16,926 nt of DNA from Actinomyces sp. (GCA_012837655.1 DUQT01000166.1:1-16926); one strand, 5' to 3'. Counted from the first letter of the stretch, positions 1 through 8,185 are shown. Translations and numbers: made by a program. Notes: generated from the letters alone by a model not told the origin.

Positions 1-66
1 CAGTGGGCCAGCGTGCGCGGGCAGGTGCCGGGTTTTGGCAACACTGATTTTGGGGATATAGCGTGA
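1..66 (+). CDS. 3' end of an unidentified gene, cut by the window edge
   Basis: Frame 1 is open from the window edge to a TGA at 64-66 and encodes 21 residues ending FGNTDFGDIA. Its codons end mostly in G or C, like the genes downstream. The fragment is too short to name a family. The opposite strand is also open across 1-252 and encodes a Val/Ala-rich peptide, so the strand of coding at this edge is uncertain; only the flanking sequence would settle it. Confidence 0.4.
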   Translation, partial: QWASVRGQVPGFGNTDFGDIA

Positions 67-269
67 GACCTTGAAAGAGCAACGTTCGACCACCGAATCA
101 GCCAGCGTCGGCCGGCACATCAGCGCGTGCCGAACAGGACGCAACGCAAGTACGCCGGCCGTCACGACGACATGCGTATCGCCATTTTCGTCGGCTCGCA
201 CGGCGATGCATTCGGCAGTCACGACGGCGCCCAAGACAAGTTCGAAACGCACGATCAGAGGGAGGCCCC
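67..269. other. About 200 bases with no confident gene
   Basis: Three overlapping frames are open here, but none is convincing. The plus-strand frame that begins at 71 encodes a Ser/Thr/Arg-rich peptide and overlaps the methyltransferase start. A 33-codon frame from ATG 172 ends in a TGA that overlaps the methyltransferase ATG (ATGA), but its His/Asp-rich product resembles no family I know. The minus strand is open from GTG 252 to the window edge, yet that start lies only 17 bases from the divergent methyltransferase start, which leaves no room for promoters. The one clear signal is the GGGAGG ribosome-binding site at about 260-265, which belongs to the next gene. Confidence 0.45.
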
Positions 270-1097
270 ATGAGCACCGCAGGTTCAAATCTGACCTCAC
301 CAAACCCGTGGGATCATTCCGCCCCGCAAAACGCGTTTGAACGCGCCACGTCCGAATACCGCGATTACCGTCCCGCGTATCCAGATTTATCCGTGAGGGC
401 GGCGCTACGCCCCGGCCCACTACTTGAGCAAGACGGTACAGCCTCCCACTCCGATGATGTGGAACCGAGCCACGTCCTCGACGTTGTGGATATTGGCGCT
501 GGAACTGGCAAGTTCACCGCAAAGCTGCTGGAGTACGAAACCCGCGTAAAGGCGGTGGAACCGGCGGCTGCGATGCGGTCACAACTTGCGGAACTGGCCG
601 GCGACCGGTGCGAAGTTGTGGATGGGACAGCCGAAGCTACCGGATTGCCGGATAAATGCGCGGACGTGATTACCTACGCGCAGGCGTGGCACTGGTTTGA
701 TGGGGAGGCGGCGCTCGCGGAGGCGCGCAGGTTGCTACGGCCGGGTGGACACGTTGCGATTATTTTCAACCAGATGGACGTGTCGGTGCCGTGGGTGCAT
801 CGCCTGACGCGGATTATGCGGTCGGGGGATATTCACACTCCGAAGAAGGTTCCCGAAGTGGGACCGGACTGGTCGGAACCGATCCTGCACCGCGCGGATT
901 TTTCCACGAAACTCAAGCCCGTTGAAGTAATGGGGCTTGCGCGGACCAGGTCGTCTTACCTGAAATCAACGGAAGCAAACCGGGCGCGCATGCAGGAAAA
1001 CTTGCGCTGGTACCTACACGATCACCTCGGTTACGCCAGTTCAGACGACGTTGAGATCCCCTACTACACGCTGGTCTGGTTGACGCAACCACTGTGA
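270..1097 (+). CDS. Class I SAM-dependent methyltransferase, substrate unknown
   Basis: This 275-residue protein has a Rossmann methyltransferase fold of the Methyltransf_11 type. The SAM-binding motif I is VVDIGAGTG (about residues 72-80). It is followed by an acidic residue ending the second strand (KAVEP, near 97), the DGTAEATGLP segment near 118-127, and AQAWHWFD near 138-144. The RLLRPGGHVAII segment is the usual post-motif III strand. The N-terminal FERATSEYRDYRPAYP stretch and the AWHWFD motif resemble the trans-aconitate/TMT1-like group of small-molecule methyltransferases. That is a family resemblance only and the substrate cannot be told. The ATG is supported by a strong GGGAGG about five bases upstream. 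A short inverted repeat follows the stop codon. No neighbour shares an obvious pathway with it. Confidence 0.85.
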   Translation: MSTAGSNLTSPNPWDHSAPQNAFERATSEYRDYRPAYPDLSVRAALRPGPLLEQDGTASHSDDVEPSHVLDVVDIGAGTGKFTAKLLEYETRVKAVEPAAAMRSQLAELAGDRCEVVDGTAEATGLPDKCADVITYAQAWHWFDGEAALAEARRLLRPGGHVAIIFNQMDVSVPWVHRLTRIMRSGDIHTPKKVPEVGPDWSEPILHRADFSTKLKPVEVMGLARTRSSYLKSTEANRARMQENLRWYLHDHLGYASSDDVEIPYYTLVWLTQPL

Positions 1098-1100
1098 TGA

Positions 1101-1120
1101 GCGCAACTGCGGTTTTGCGC
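1101..1120 (+). terminator. Short inverted repeat after the methyltransferase, possible weak terminator
   Basis: GCGCAA (1101-1106) and TTGCGC (1115-1120) form a perfect 6-bp stem around an 8-base loop, starting three bases after the methyltransferase stop. No T-run follows, so it is not a canonical intrinsic terminator. It could equally be an operator for brnQ. Confidence 0.28.
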
Positions 1121-1143
1121 GATTTCATCGGGAATGCTCGGTT

Positions 1144-1171
1144 TTGGTAGCGTTTAAGCACCCATTAAATT
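1144..1171 (+). promoter_or_regulatory. Candidate brnQ promoter
   Basis: TTGGTA (1144-1149) and TAAATT (1166-1171) sit 16 bases apart, about 20 bases before the brnQ ATG. The -10 fits the actinobacterial TAnnnT pattern and the -35 matches only partly. Inferred from pattern alone. Confidence 0.33.
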
Positions 1172-1191
1172 GCAAGTGAAAACTGGTTCAA

Positions 1192-2547
1192 ATGCGTAAT
1201 AGCCGCACCTACGTGCTAATAGTTACCGGCCTGGCGCTGTTCGCCATGTTCTTCGGAGCGGGAAACCTAATTTTCCCAGTCATGATCGGCATAGATGCGG
1301 GAACGTCGGTGACCCCGGCGATCCTTGGATTCCTAAGCACTGGCGTTTTGCTACCGATGCTCGGAATTATTGCGGCGGCTACATCGCAGGAGGGCGTGAC
1401 GGGCATCGCGTCGAGGATTGGTAAGTATCCGGGCCTCGTGTTCACGATCGTGATCTTCCTTTCCACCGGTATGCTCTACGCGATTCCGCGAGTGGCTACG
1501 GTCAGTTTTGAAATGGCAGTAGTTCCGCAAATCGACGCGGCAAACCCTAATGGAGTTCCACTGTTCGTGTACACAGTGGTGTTCTTTGCGGTTACGTACA
1601 TGCTGGCTTTGAACCCGAAGGGTTTCCTGGACCGCATTGGTGCGTGGCTTACTCCGGCGCTACTGATCCTGCTGCTGGTACTGATTTTCGCAGCGGCCTT
1701 CCGCTTGCCGATGGCTCTTGGAACCCCAACGACTGCCTATGAGACCACGCCGTACGCAACAGGCCTGCTGCAGGGATACTTCACGATGGATGCCATCGCA
1801 TCACTCGTGTTTGGCATCGTCATTATTTCCTCCCTGCGTCACCGCGGCTTCAAGACGAAGGCCGAGGTTTTCACCGGCACCGCAATCGCAGGCATGATCG
1901 CAGGTATTGCACTTGCCTCTATCTACATCGGCCTGACAATCATCGGCACGCGCATGGGCCCCTACGAAGTCAGCAACGGCGCCGAAGCACTTGCCCGCGC
2001 GGCAACCGAACTATTCGGAACTGCCGGCGTCACCCTGTTCGGCCTGATCGCGATACTGGCATGTTTGACCACGGCCGTCGGACTAACCGGCGCGTCGTCG
2101 CAATACTTCCGCACACTGTTCCCGCAGATTTCCCGCCCGGTCATGGTGCTAATCCACGTCCTCGTATCGCTGGCTTTGGCGAACTTAGGACTGGAAACGA
2201 TCCTCGACATCGTCGCCCCGGTCAACCAGCTGATTTACCCGGTCGTGATCTGCGTTATTTTCGTGGCACTGTTCGACATTTTCGTGCCTGACCAGCTGTA
2301 CTGGACCTACCGTTTGGCCGCGTGGATCGGCGGATTCATAGGCATTTTCGAAGCGCTACGTTCAACCGGACTGCCGCAATTCGACGTTTTAACCCTGTAT
2401 CTAAACCAGCTACCGCTCAGCGCCGTGAACATGCCGTGGGTGGTGCCGACCCTCGCGGGATTCATCATCGGCCTGGTCATCGATACGGTGCGCGGCGACC
2501 ATATTTGGACCCGTCGCCCCGAAAAAGTTGACGAGGTCGCCGCTTAG
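1192..2547 (+). CDS. brnQ: BrnQ branched-chain amino acid carrier (LIVCS family)
   Basis: This 451-residue integral membrane protein is close to the family's usual length of about 430-450. The N-terminal segment GLALFAMFFGAGNLIFP (about residues 14-30) is the hallmark of sodium- or proton-coupled leucine/isoleucine/valine carriers. About 12 hydrophobic segments follow, including the conserved ALNPKGFLDRIG region and the ATELFG/GLIAILACLTTAVGLTGASSQYF region typical of this family. The protein would import branched-chain amino acids across the cytoplasmic membrane. ATG 1192 is chosen because an in-frame TGA lies at 1177 and the family signature begins at the expected distance. The Shine-Dalgarno sequence is poor. 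The gene stands alone on the plus strand and ends 23 bases from the convergent hemB, so it is probably transcribed by itself. Confidence 0.92.
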   Translation: MRNSRTYVLIVTGLALFAMFFGAGNLIFPVMIGIDAGTSVTPAILGFLSTGVLLPMLGIIAAATSQEGVTGIASRIGKYPGLVFTIVIFLSTGMLYAIPRVATVSFEMAVVPQIDAANPNGVPLFVYTVVFFAVTYMLALNPKGFLDRIGAWLTPALLILLLVLIFAAAFRLPMALGTPTTAYETTPYATGLLQGYFTMDAIASLVFGIVIISSLRHRGFKTKAEVFTGTAIAGMIAGIALASIYIGLTIIGTRMGPYEVSNGAEALARAATELFGTAGVTLFGLIAILACLTTAVGLTGASSQYFRTLFPQISRPVMVLIHVLVSLALANLGLETILDIVAPVNQLIYPVVICVIFVALFDIFVPDQLYWTYRLAAWIGGFIGIFEALRSTGLPQFDVLTLYLNQLPLSAVNMPWVVPTLAGFIIGLVIDTVRGDHIWTRRPEKVDEVAA

Positions 2548-2570
2548 AACCCACCCGAAAGTGGTGCGGA

Positions 2571-3563
2571 TCAGGCGAGCAGAGCTTCGTCCAGAGCGAA
2601 GTAGGTCAGCACGATGTCAGCGCCGGCTCGAACGATTCCGGTGACTGACTCCTGCACGACGCGTTCGCGGTCCAACCAGCCGTTTGCTGCGGCGGCCTCA
2701 ATCATCGCGTATTCGCCTGATACCTGGTAGGCAGCAACTGGAACTTCTGAAACGGTAGCTACATCTGACAAGACGTCCAGGTAGTAGCCGGCAGGCTTGA
2801 CCATGACCATGTCGGCGCCTTCTGCAAGATCCAGCAGTGCCTCGCGCACGCCCTCACGACGATTTGCAGGATCCTGCTGATAGGTCTTGCGATCGCCTTT
2901 TAGACCGGATCCAACGGCTTCGCGGAACGGGCCAAAGAAAGCAGATGCATACTTGGCGGAATAAGCCAGGATTGCCACGTCCTCGAAACCCTCATCATCC
3001 AGGGCTTCACGGATCACGCGAACCTGGCCGTCCATCATCCCGGAAGGCGAGACCACGTGCGCGCCTGCGCGTGCTTGCGAAACGGCTTGCATCGCGTACA
3101 GCTCTAACGTGGCGTCATTGTCCACCGTTCCTTCATCAGTGAGGACACCGCAGTGCCCGTGGCTTGTAAACTCATCCAGGCACGTGTCGGCAATGATGAC
3201 GAGGGCGTCTCCAACTTCATCGCGCACCGCCTGTAATCCGCGGTTCAAAACACCATCTTTAGCCCACGCAACGGACCCCTGTGGATCCTTGTCCTCTTCT
3301 AATGGAACCCCAAACAGGTCGATTCCCCCGATGCCGGCGTCGACGCAGCGGCGGGCAAGCTCACGCAAAGACTTTTCCGTGTGCTGATACTGCCCCGGCA
3401 TAGAACTAATTTCCACCGGGGAGTCAATACCGTCGCGAATGAATGCCGGCAGGACTAGCTGACTGGGGTGAACGCGGGTTTCCCGTACCATCTTCCGCAT
3501 TGCCGGCGTTGTGCGAAGGCGACGAGGACGCTCAAAAGGTGTAGTGAAACGGTCGGTAGACAT
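2571..3563 (-). CDS. hemB: Delta-aminolevulinic acid dehydratase (porphobilinogen synthase)
   Basis: HemB condenses two 5-aminolevulinate molecules into porphobilinogen. The 330-residue protein is full length. The two Schiff-base lysines are visible as K204 (LAYSAKYASAFFGPF) and K256 (MVMVKPAGYY). The metal-site loop reads DTCLDEFTSHGHCG, giving C128, D130 and C138. The zinc enzymes of E. coli and yeast have three cysteines here, and fully magnesium-type enzymes have none, so this site is intermediate, as I recall it to be in other actinobacteria. It is the last gene of the hemE-cgoX-hemCD-hemB operon. Its ATG lies two bases after the hemCD stop, and its GAGGAG ribosome-binding site is formed by the last two Glu codons of HemD, so translation is probably coupled. 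Confidence 0.97.
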   Translation of the reverse strand: MSTDRFTTPFERPRRLRTTPAMRKMVRETRVHPSQLVLPAFIRDGIDSPVEISSMPGQYQHTEKSLRELARRCVDAGIGGIDLFGVPLEEDKDPQGSVAWAKDGVLNRGLQAVRDEVGDALVIIADTCLDEFTSHGHCGVLTDEGTVDNDATLELYAMQAVSQARAGAHVVSPSGMMDGQVRVIREALDDEGFEDVAILAYSAKYASAFFGPFREAVGSGLKGDRKTYQQDPANRREGVREALLDLAEGADMVMVKPAGYYLDVLSDVATVSEVPVAAYQVSGEYAMIEAAAANGWLDRERVVQESVTGIVRAGADIVLTYFALDEALLA

Positions 3564-3565
3564 AG

Positions 3566-5521
3566 TTACTCCTCGAAAACTTTAACTAAAGCGGCGATGA
3601 TGCCGGCCGCGTTTTGGGTCGGGGCCACGGCGTCGACGCGCAAACCAACTTCGCGTGCAACCTGCGCGGACGGTTCGCCAAACGCCACAACCTGCATGGA
3701 TTCAACGGGTGGCCCCATGAGCTCTATCGCCGCACGCGCATTTGAACCCGCTGTAAAAACGGCGGCATCAATCATGCCGTGAGACCAGCCAGTTCTAACC
3801 CGCCTATCCACATCGGCAACCGGAACTGTCTTATACACAGCAGTCCGATCGATCTCCCAGCCGCGTTCGGCCCACGCATCTGCCAAGAACGGACGCGATA
3901 GTGAAGACCCGGGGAACCAGGCGCGCGCATAGTACTGACACGAAGGGCCAGACGAAAACGCGGCGAGCAGCTCTTCCTGAGTCGCTCTTGCCCCCGTACT
4001 CACGTCCGGTTCAACACCGAAATTTCGCAGTGCGGCAGTAGTGGTTTCCCCAAGCGACGCGAACATCGTGCCAGCCCGCTTGGCGGCCTGCAATAGATCT
4101 GCAAGCGGTTCCATAGCAACGTCCTCGTCGAATATTTTCGATCCGGAAATATGGCAGGCCAACGCGGTCAACGTGCGCGGGGATGTAATCACACACCACG
4201 TGTAGGCGCCTTCCCCAAGTGCCTTTAGGTTTGGTTTTACGTCGAAAGATGGCGTGAGGACGGTGCTCGTGAGCGGTTGGGGAATGACGTGCGCGCCGGC
4301 GTTCTTGACCGCTTCGACCAGATGGTCCGAGGCCGGACGCGGCATCAAGACTGTGCGGCCCGTGAGGGGACGATCCTGCTGAGTCTTCCCTAGCGGCAAA
4401 TCATCTGAACCCCACCGCGATACGCGGTCGCCCTCAGGTGCGGAACCGGCGGGCATGCGCGCATTTCCGTCACCAGCCGCGCCGCTACCCTTTGGAGCGT
4501 CGTCTTTGCCACCGGAACCGGAACCCGCACGAGCATCGCCGGGCGCCTCGTGCGATGCGCGAGTCGGCTTCGTGGCGGCCAGATCTGTGATTTTGCCGGC
4601 GCCGCGGTCAATCAGCTGCGTGGCCAGGTCGAGGCCAATCTGGGTTGCTGCTTCGTCGCGCTGAGTCCGCTCAGACTCCCAGTCGAAATCCACTACCTTC
4701 GTGAGTTCAACTCTTTGTTGCCCGTCTGTGGACAGGACTTGAGCGGACAGGGCAAGTGCACCATCATTTAGCGACGCGTGAGCTCCGACCGGCGCCGCGC
4801 AACCCGCGTGCAGTCCGGCTAGGACAGCGCGTTCCGCAAGAGCACACGCCCTAGTCTCCGGGTGGTCAAGGGCTGCTACAGCTGCTTGGACTTCCTCATC
4901 GTCGGCGCGGACTTCAACCGCGAGCGCTCCCTGCGCGGGCGCCGGCAGAGCCGGCAGAGTAGGTGCATTAGCGTATTCGGATCCCAGGCGCTCCAACCCG
5001 GCGCGCGCCAGGATGACCGCGTCAAGATCGCCCGGCCCATCGGGATCAATGCCTGCAACTCGGCCAAGACGCGTTCCGACGTTGCCGCGAATATCCACAA
5101 TCTGCAGGTCCGGTCGCTTAGCCAAGACGGCCGCCGCGCGGCGCGCTGATCCCGTTCCAACGGTCGCCCCGGTTGGAAGTGATTCCAAATCCAGGCCGTC
5201 GCGACACACGATCACATCCGCGAAATCGGCGCGACGCGGCACAGCCCCAATCATGAGTCCGGGCACCGCCGCGGTTGGGAGGTCCTTGAAACTGTGGACC
5301 GCGATGTCACACTCACCGGCCAGCAGGGCCAGGCGAAGCGCAGCCGCGAAAACTCCAACTCCACCAAGGGTTTTCAAAGACGCCTGTGTGACATCACCGC
5401 GAGTGTGGATAGGCACGACCTCGACGACAAATCCGAGTTCACGCAAGGAATCGGCGACCTGGTTACTTTGCGTCATCGCCAGCTGCGATGATCTGGTTCC
5501 AAGTTTCAATATTCGACTCAT
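3566..5521 (-). CDS. hemCD: Fused hydroxymethylbilane synthase / uroporphyrinogen-III synthase
   Basis: This 651-residue protein performs two consecutive steps: porphobilinogen to hydroxymethylbilane, then to uroporphyrinogen III. Residues 1 to about 315 are HemC. They include the start LGTRSSQLA, the catalytic Asp80 in HSFKD, the substrate-binding TGSARR and RGNVGTRL segments, and Cys241 in HAGCAAPVG, which holds the dipyrromethane cofactor. Residues about 318-384 are a Gly/Ala/Asp/Pro-rich, probably disordered linker. Residues about 386-651 are HemD, beginning GRTVLMPRP and including CVITSPRTL, VFTAGSNARAAIE and VVAFGEPSA. HemC-HemD fusions are known in actinobacteria, and fusion would hand over the unstable linear tetrapyrrole. 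The gene starts nine bases after the cgoX stop with little Shine-Dalgarno sequence, so it probably depends on translation of the gene before it. Confidence 0.95.
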   Translation of the reverse strand: MSRILKLGTRSSQLAMTQSNQVADSLRELGFVVEVVPIHTRGDVTQASLKTLGGVGVFAAALRLALLAGECDIAVHSFKDLPTAAVPGLMIGAVPRRADFADVIVCRDGLDLESLPTGATVGTGSARRAAAVLAKRPDLQIVDIRGNVGTRLGRVAGIDPDGPGDLDAVILARAGLERLGSEYANAPTLPALPAPAQGALAVEVRADDEEVQAAVAALDHPETRACALAERAVLAGLHAGCAAPVGAHASLNDGALALSAQVLSTDGQQRVELTKVVDFDWESERTQRDEAATQIGLDLATQLIDRGAGKITDLAATKPTRASHEAPGDARAGSGSGGKDDAPKGSGAAGDGNARMPAGSAPEGDRVSRWGSDDLPLGKTQQDRPLTGRTVLMPRPASDHLVEAVKNAGAHVIPQPLTSTVLTPSFDVKPNLKALGEGAYTWCVITSPRTLTALACHISGSKIFDEDVAMEPLADLLQAAKRAGTMFASLGETTTAALRNFGVEPDVSTGARATQEELLAAFSSGPSCQYYARAWFPGSSLSRPFLADAWAERGWEIDRTAVYKTVPVADVDRRVRTGWSHGMIDAAVFTAGSNARAAIELMGPPVESMQVVAFGEPSAQVAREVGLRVDAVAPTQNAAGIIAALVKVFEE

Positions 5522-5530
5522 GGGGCTAAA

Positions 5531-6937
5531 TCAACGTCTTTCTAGATCCCGCACAACCTGGCGCGCGTGTGGCACGACGGCGGCGAATCCGGACCCGGCA
5601 ATCCACGCGCCCGTTACTTTGATGCCATCGTACTTGTCCACGGCTTCTACCAGTTTGGCAACGTTTGCGCGATGCTGCGGAGTTTGTGGCGCCAACTGGC
5701 CATCCCAGCGCACGAGCATGTCCGCAACGACGTTTTCTTCTGAAAGTTCCGTTCCCAGCAGGGTATTTACATCCTCGAGGGCGGTGCTGACCGTCGGTTC
5801 GGGGTAGGGCTCACCTGGACGGCCGTAGGATACGCGCAGGATGTGGCGTCCGGGTGGCAGGACTTCGCTCATCCAGCCCCACTTGTAGGACAGGTGCGAA
5901 AGTGCCTTGGCTTTGACGCGTGGTTGTCCTAGCGGTTTAGAAACCAGGAGGCCGGAGCCGCGCGGGCCATCATCAAGGTCGTGGCTGTCGATCATGAGTA
6001 CCTGGTGCGCTATTGGCGCTCCGAGCGGGAGTTCCCACGCGGGGACATCCAGGCGTGAACTGAGCATTCGCATTGCGTTTGGGCCGGGCAGGGCCACAAC
6101 GAATCGATCGGTTTCAAACGACTTCACCGGGCCTTCGGGAACGGGGTCAGCAGCTGGGTCTGCTCCGCGAACCGTTGGTTGAACATCAATTTTCCAACCG
6201 TCATCTTGGTGAAAGTCAACGATCGCGTGGCGGGTCAGTACGGTGCCGCCGCGAGCCACGACCTCGATTTCTAACGCTTCAATCAGGCGGAACATGCCGC
6301 CGCGAGTTTGGGCGACCTTCGGACCCGGATTGCGTTTGGCTAGGAGGGTGACGCCGCCAAGTAGTGAACCCGCCTCTTTCATGGCGGCCCGAAGCTCCGG
6401 AGTTACGGTGTCAACGGCCAGGACAGACGGGTCGGAGGTGTGGATGCCGCCGGCAACTGGGCGGACGAGGTGATCGAGGACCGCTTTCCCCACGCGTGTT
6501 TCAACAAGGGTAGCTAGATCCTTTGCATCCGCCCCAATGCTGGGATCCATGTGCAGGTCCTGCTTGGCCCGTGCAACGCCTTCGTCACCAATGGCCTCCT
6601 TTACTTCGGGAGCGTCAATGTCGGCAGGCAGGCCGAGCGTGCCATTTGGAATCGGGTACGCCTTTCCGAGGTTCTCATTCCAAATCCAGGACCGCCCAGT
6701 CGGTTCGGTGACCTCCATGTGTAGTTCTTCAACGAGGTCGCCCACAACAGGGTTTCGAGTTGCCCAGGATTCCGCGCCAATGTCGAAGGGAACACCGCCC
6801 AGTTTCGCGGACGCAATCAGTCCGCCCGGGCGCCCTCGAGTTTCCACAACGACGGGTCGCAAACCATGTTTCGTGGCTTCATAGGCGGCCGTCATGCCCG
6901 CCAATCCGCCGCCTACGATTACTATGTCGGCCTTCAT
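5531..6937 (-). CDS. cgoX: Coproporphyrinogen III oxidase, oxygen-dependent (HemY/CgoX family)
   Basis: This 468-residue FAD flavoprotein belongs to the HemY/protoporphyrinogen oxidase-amine oxidase family. The N-terminal dinucleotide-binding motif is IVGGGLAGMTAAYEA (about residues 7-21), followed by the ETRGRPGG segment that contacts FAD. The GGVPFDIGAESW motif (about 46-57) and the C-terminal VTGAWIAGSGFAAVV FAD segment are both present. The coproheme decarboxylase gene nearby implies that the substrate is coproporphyrinogen III, oxidised to coproporphyrin III, rather than protoporphyrinogen IX; this is inference from pathway context. Its ATG overlaps the hemE stop as ATGA, and a GAAGGAG ribosome-binding site lies in the last hemE codons. 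This is the second gene of the operon. The older symbols hemY and hemG apply to the same family. Confidence 0.93.
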   Translation of the reverse strand: MKADIVIVGGGLAGMTAAYEATKHGLRPVVVETRGRPGGLIASAKLGGVPFDIGAESWATRNPVVGDLVEELHMEVTEPTGRSWIWNENLGKAYPIPNGTLGLPADIDAPEVKEAIGDEGVARAKQDLHMDPSIGADAKDLATLVETRVGKAVLDHLVRPVAGGIHTSDPSVLAVDTVTPELRAAMKEAGSLLGGVTLLAKRNPGPKVAQTRGGMFRLIEALEIEVVARGGTVLTRHAIVDFHQDDGWKIDVQPTVRGADPAADPVPEGPVKSFETDRFVVALPGPNAMRMLSSRLDVPAWELPLGAPIAHQVLMIDSHDLDDGPRGSGLLVSKPLGQPRVKAKALSHLSYKWGWMSEVLPPGRHILRVSYGRPGEPYPEPTVSTALEDVNTLLGTELSEENVVADMLVRWDGQLAPQTPQHRANVAKLVEAVDKYDGIKVTGAWIAGSGFAAVVPHARQVVRDLERR

Positions 6938-7983
6938 ATGGATACTCCTTCGTGCTCTGCGTTGAGTTGCTCGGGTGTCAAAGAATGAATAAACGCGACG
7001 AGCTCAGTTAACACACCAGGATCCGCGTCCTTTGGAACCCCGTGACCCAAGTTAACGATGTGAGCGGGAGCCCGCTGCCCCCGCTGAATCACGTCGAGTG
7101 CGTGCCCGTGCAAGGCGTCCTCACCAGCAAACAGCATTGCGGGGTCAATATTTCCCTGCAAAGTCAGGCCGGGAACCAGCTTCGCCGCCTCATCAAGCGG
7201 AGTTCGATGGTCAACACCAATCGCGTTCACGCCCACCTCCGCCATCGCGTCCAAGAAAGGCGCGGTGTTAGTTCCAAAGTGAATGCGCGGGCCAGCAACG
7301 CCCTCCAATGTCATTTTTGAATACGGGAGGACGTGGCTGACATAGCTGTTTCGGGAAAGGGATCCGGCCCAGGAGTCGAACAGCTGCACGGCGTCCGCGC
7401 CGGCATCGACCTGCACTTTGAGGAACAGGTTCGACACTTTCGCCGCCCACGTCATCAGCTGATCCCAGGTTTTTGGGTCAGCGTACATGAGTGCGCGTGC
7501 GCGCAGGTGATCTTTGGAAGGCCGGCCCTCCACCATGTACGCCGCGAGTGTGAACGGCGCGCCCGCAAAACCAAGCAGCGCCTTGTGGGCCGACAGTTCG
7601 TCGCGAATAATTTTCAGCGCGGCAGTAATCATTGACGCGTCTTCAAAAGTGGGTGCTGGCAGTTTTTCAACTTCAGCGCGCGTGCGAATAGGATTTTCGA
7701 GGACGGGGCCCACTCCCGGCTGAATCTCAACATCCACTCCTGCTAGGCGTAGCGGAATCATGATGTCGGAAAAGAAAATTGCCGCATCCACGTCGTGGCG
7801 ACGCACGGGCTGCAGCGTGATCTCGGCGGCCATTTCGGGAATCAAACAGGAATCGAGCATTGTCGTTCCCCGCCGAAGCTTGCGATATTCAGGCAGGGAA
7901 CGACCCGCCTGGCGCATAAACCAAACGGGGAGCCGCTCAGGCCGCACCTGGTCGAGGGCTTGCAGGATAGTGGACTTCATCAT
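6934..7983 (-). CDS. hemE: Uroporphyrinogen decarboxylase
   Basis: HemE removes four carboxyl groups from uroporphyrinogen III to give coproporphyrinogen III. The 349-residue protein is of normal length. It shows signature 1, LPVWFMRQAGRSLPEYR (about residues 18-34) with the substrate-binding arginines R24 and R28, the active-site Asp73 in FFSDIMIPL, and signature 2, GFAGAPFTLAAYMVEG. The start is uncertain by one codon: two adjacent ATGs (7983 and 7980) lie behind a weak AGGCG, and the second is almost as well spaced. It is the promoter-proximal gene of the hemE-cgoX-hemCD-hemB operon and is divergent from hemA across a 319-base region rich in repeats. Confidence 0.97.
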   Translation of the reverse strand: MMKSTILQALDQVRPERLPVWFMRQAGRSLPEYRKLRRGTTMLDSCLIPEMAAEITLQPVRRHDVDAAIFFSDIMIPLRLAGVDVEIQPGVGPVLENPIRTRAEVEKLPAPTFEDASMITAALKIIRDELSAHKALLGFAGAPFTLAAYMVEGRPSKDHLRARALMYADPKTWDQLMTWAAKVSNLFLKVQVDAGADAVQLFDSWAGSLSRNSYVSHVLPYSKMTLEGVAGPRIHFGTNTAPFLDAMAEVGVNAIGVDHRTPLDEAAKLVPGLTLQGNIDPAMLFAGEDALHGHALDVIQRGQRAPAHIVNLGHGVPKDADPGVLTELVAFIHSLTPEQLNAEHEGVSI

Positions 7984-7990
7984 CGCCTAA

Positions 7991-8118
7991 TCGTCTTGAG
8001 GTCACGTTGACTCGAGGTCGGGTGGATTTGGACTCACGTGGATTTCCGATCGCGCGGACTCGAGGTCGCGTGGGTCGCGCGGACTCGGGGTCGCGTGATT
8101 TTGGGTCACGTGGGTCGC
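7991..8118. repeat. Cluster of degenerate direct repeats upstream of hemE
   Basis: The clearest copies are TGACTCGAGGTCGGGTGG (8008-8025), GGACTCGAGGTCGCGTGG (8056-8073) and GGACTCGGGGTCGCGTG (8081-8097). Shorter variants are GGACTCACGTGG (8030-8041) and GGGTCACGTGGGTCGC (8103-8118), with a further partial copy, CTTGAGGTCACGT, near 7995-8007. Copy spacing is 25-48 bases and irregular, so this is not a CRISPR array. CACGTG palindromes occur at 8035-8040 and 8107-8112, and CTCGAG at 8011-8016 and 8060-8065. If the candidate hemE promoter is right, the whole cluster lies in the hemE leader RNA. Confidence 0.65.
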
Positions 8119-8132
8119 AACTACACGCGCCC

Positions 8133-8138
8133 ATTCTA
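8133..8138 (-). promoter_or_regulatory. Candidate hemE operon -10 box
   Basis: On the minus strand this reads TAGAAT, a good TAnnnT -10. No convincing -35 lies 16-18 bases upstream of it. It would give a hemE leader of about 140 bases containing the repeat cluster. Confidence 0.3.
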
Positions 8139-8185
8139 GGGTGAACACAGCCGACTATTGGCTTGGTTTTGGTCAGCGAGTTTTG

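Noticed and set aside
71..340. Plus-strand frame overlapping the methyltransferase start
   Set aside because: Low-complexity Ser/Thr/Arg product. It overlaps a well-supported gene in another frame and has no ribosome-binding site.
2551..2564. CCAC/GTGG hairpin between brnQ and hemB as a bidirectional terminator
   Set aside because: Only four base pairs and no T-run on either side; too weak to call.
5013..5807. A long open frame (264 codons) on the plus strand across hemCD and cgoX
   Set aside because: It is antisense to two clearly recognised enzymes, and its product is a Ser/Arg/Thr-rich composition typical of a shadow frame in GC-rich DNA.
7991..8118. Possible CRISPR array
   Set aside because: The repeats are degenerate, spacing varies from 25 to 48 bases, spacers are themselves repeat-like and no cas genes are nearby.
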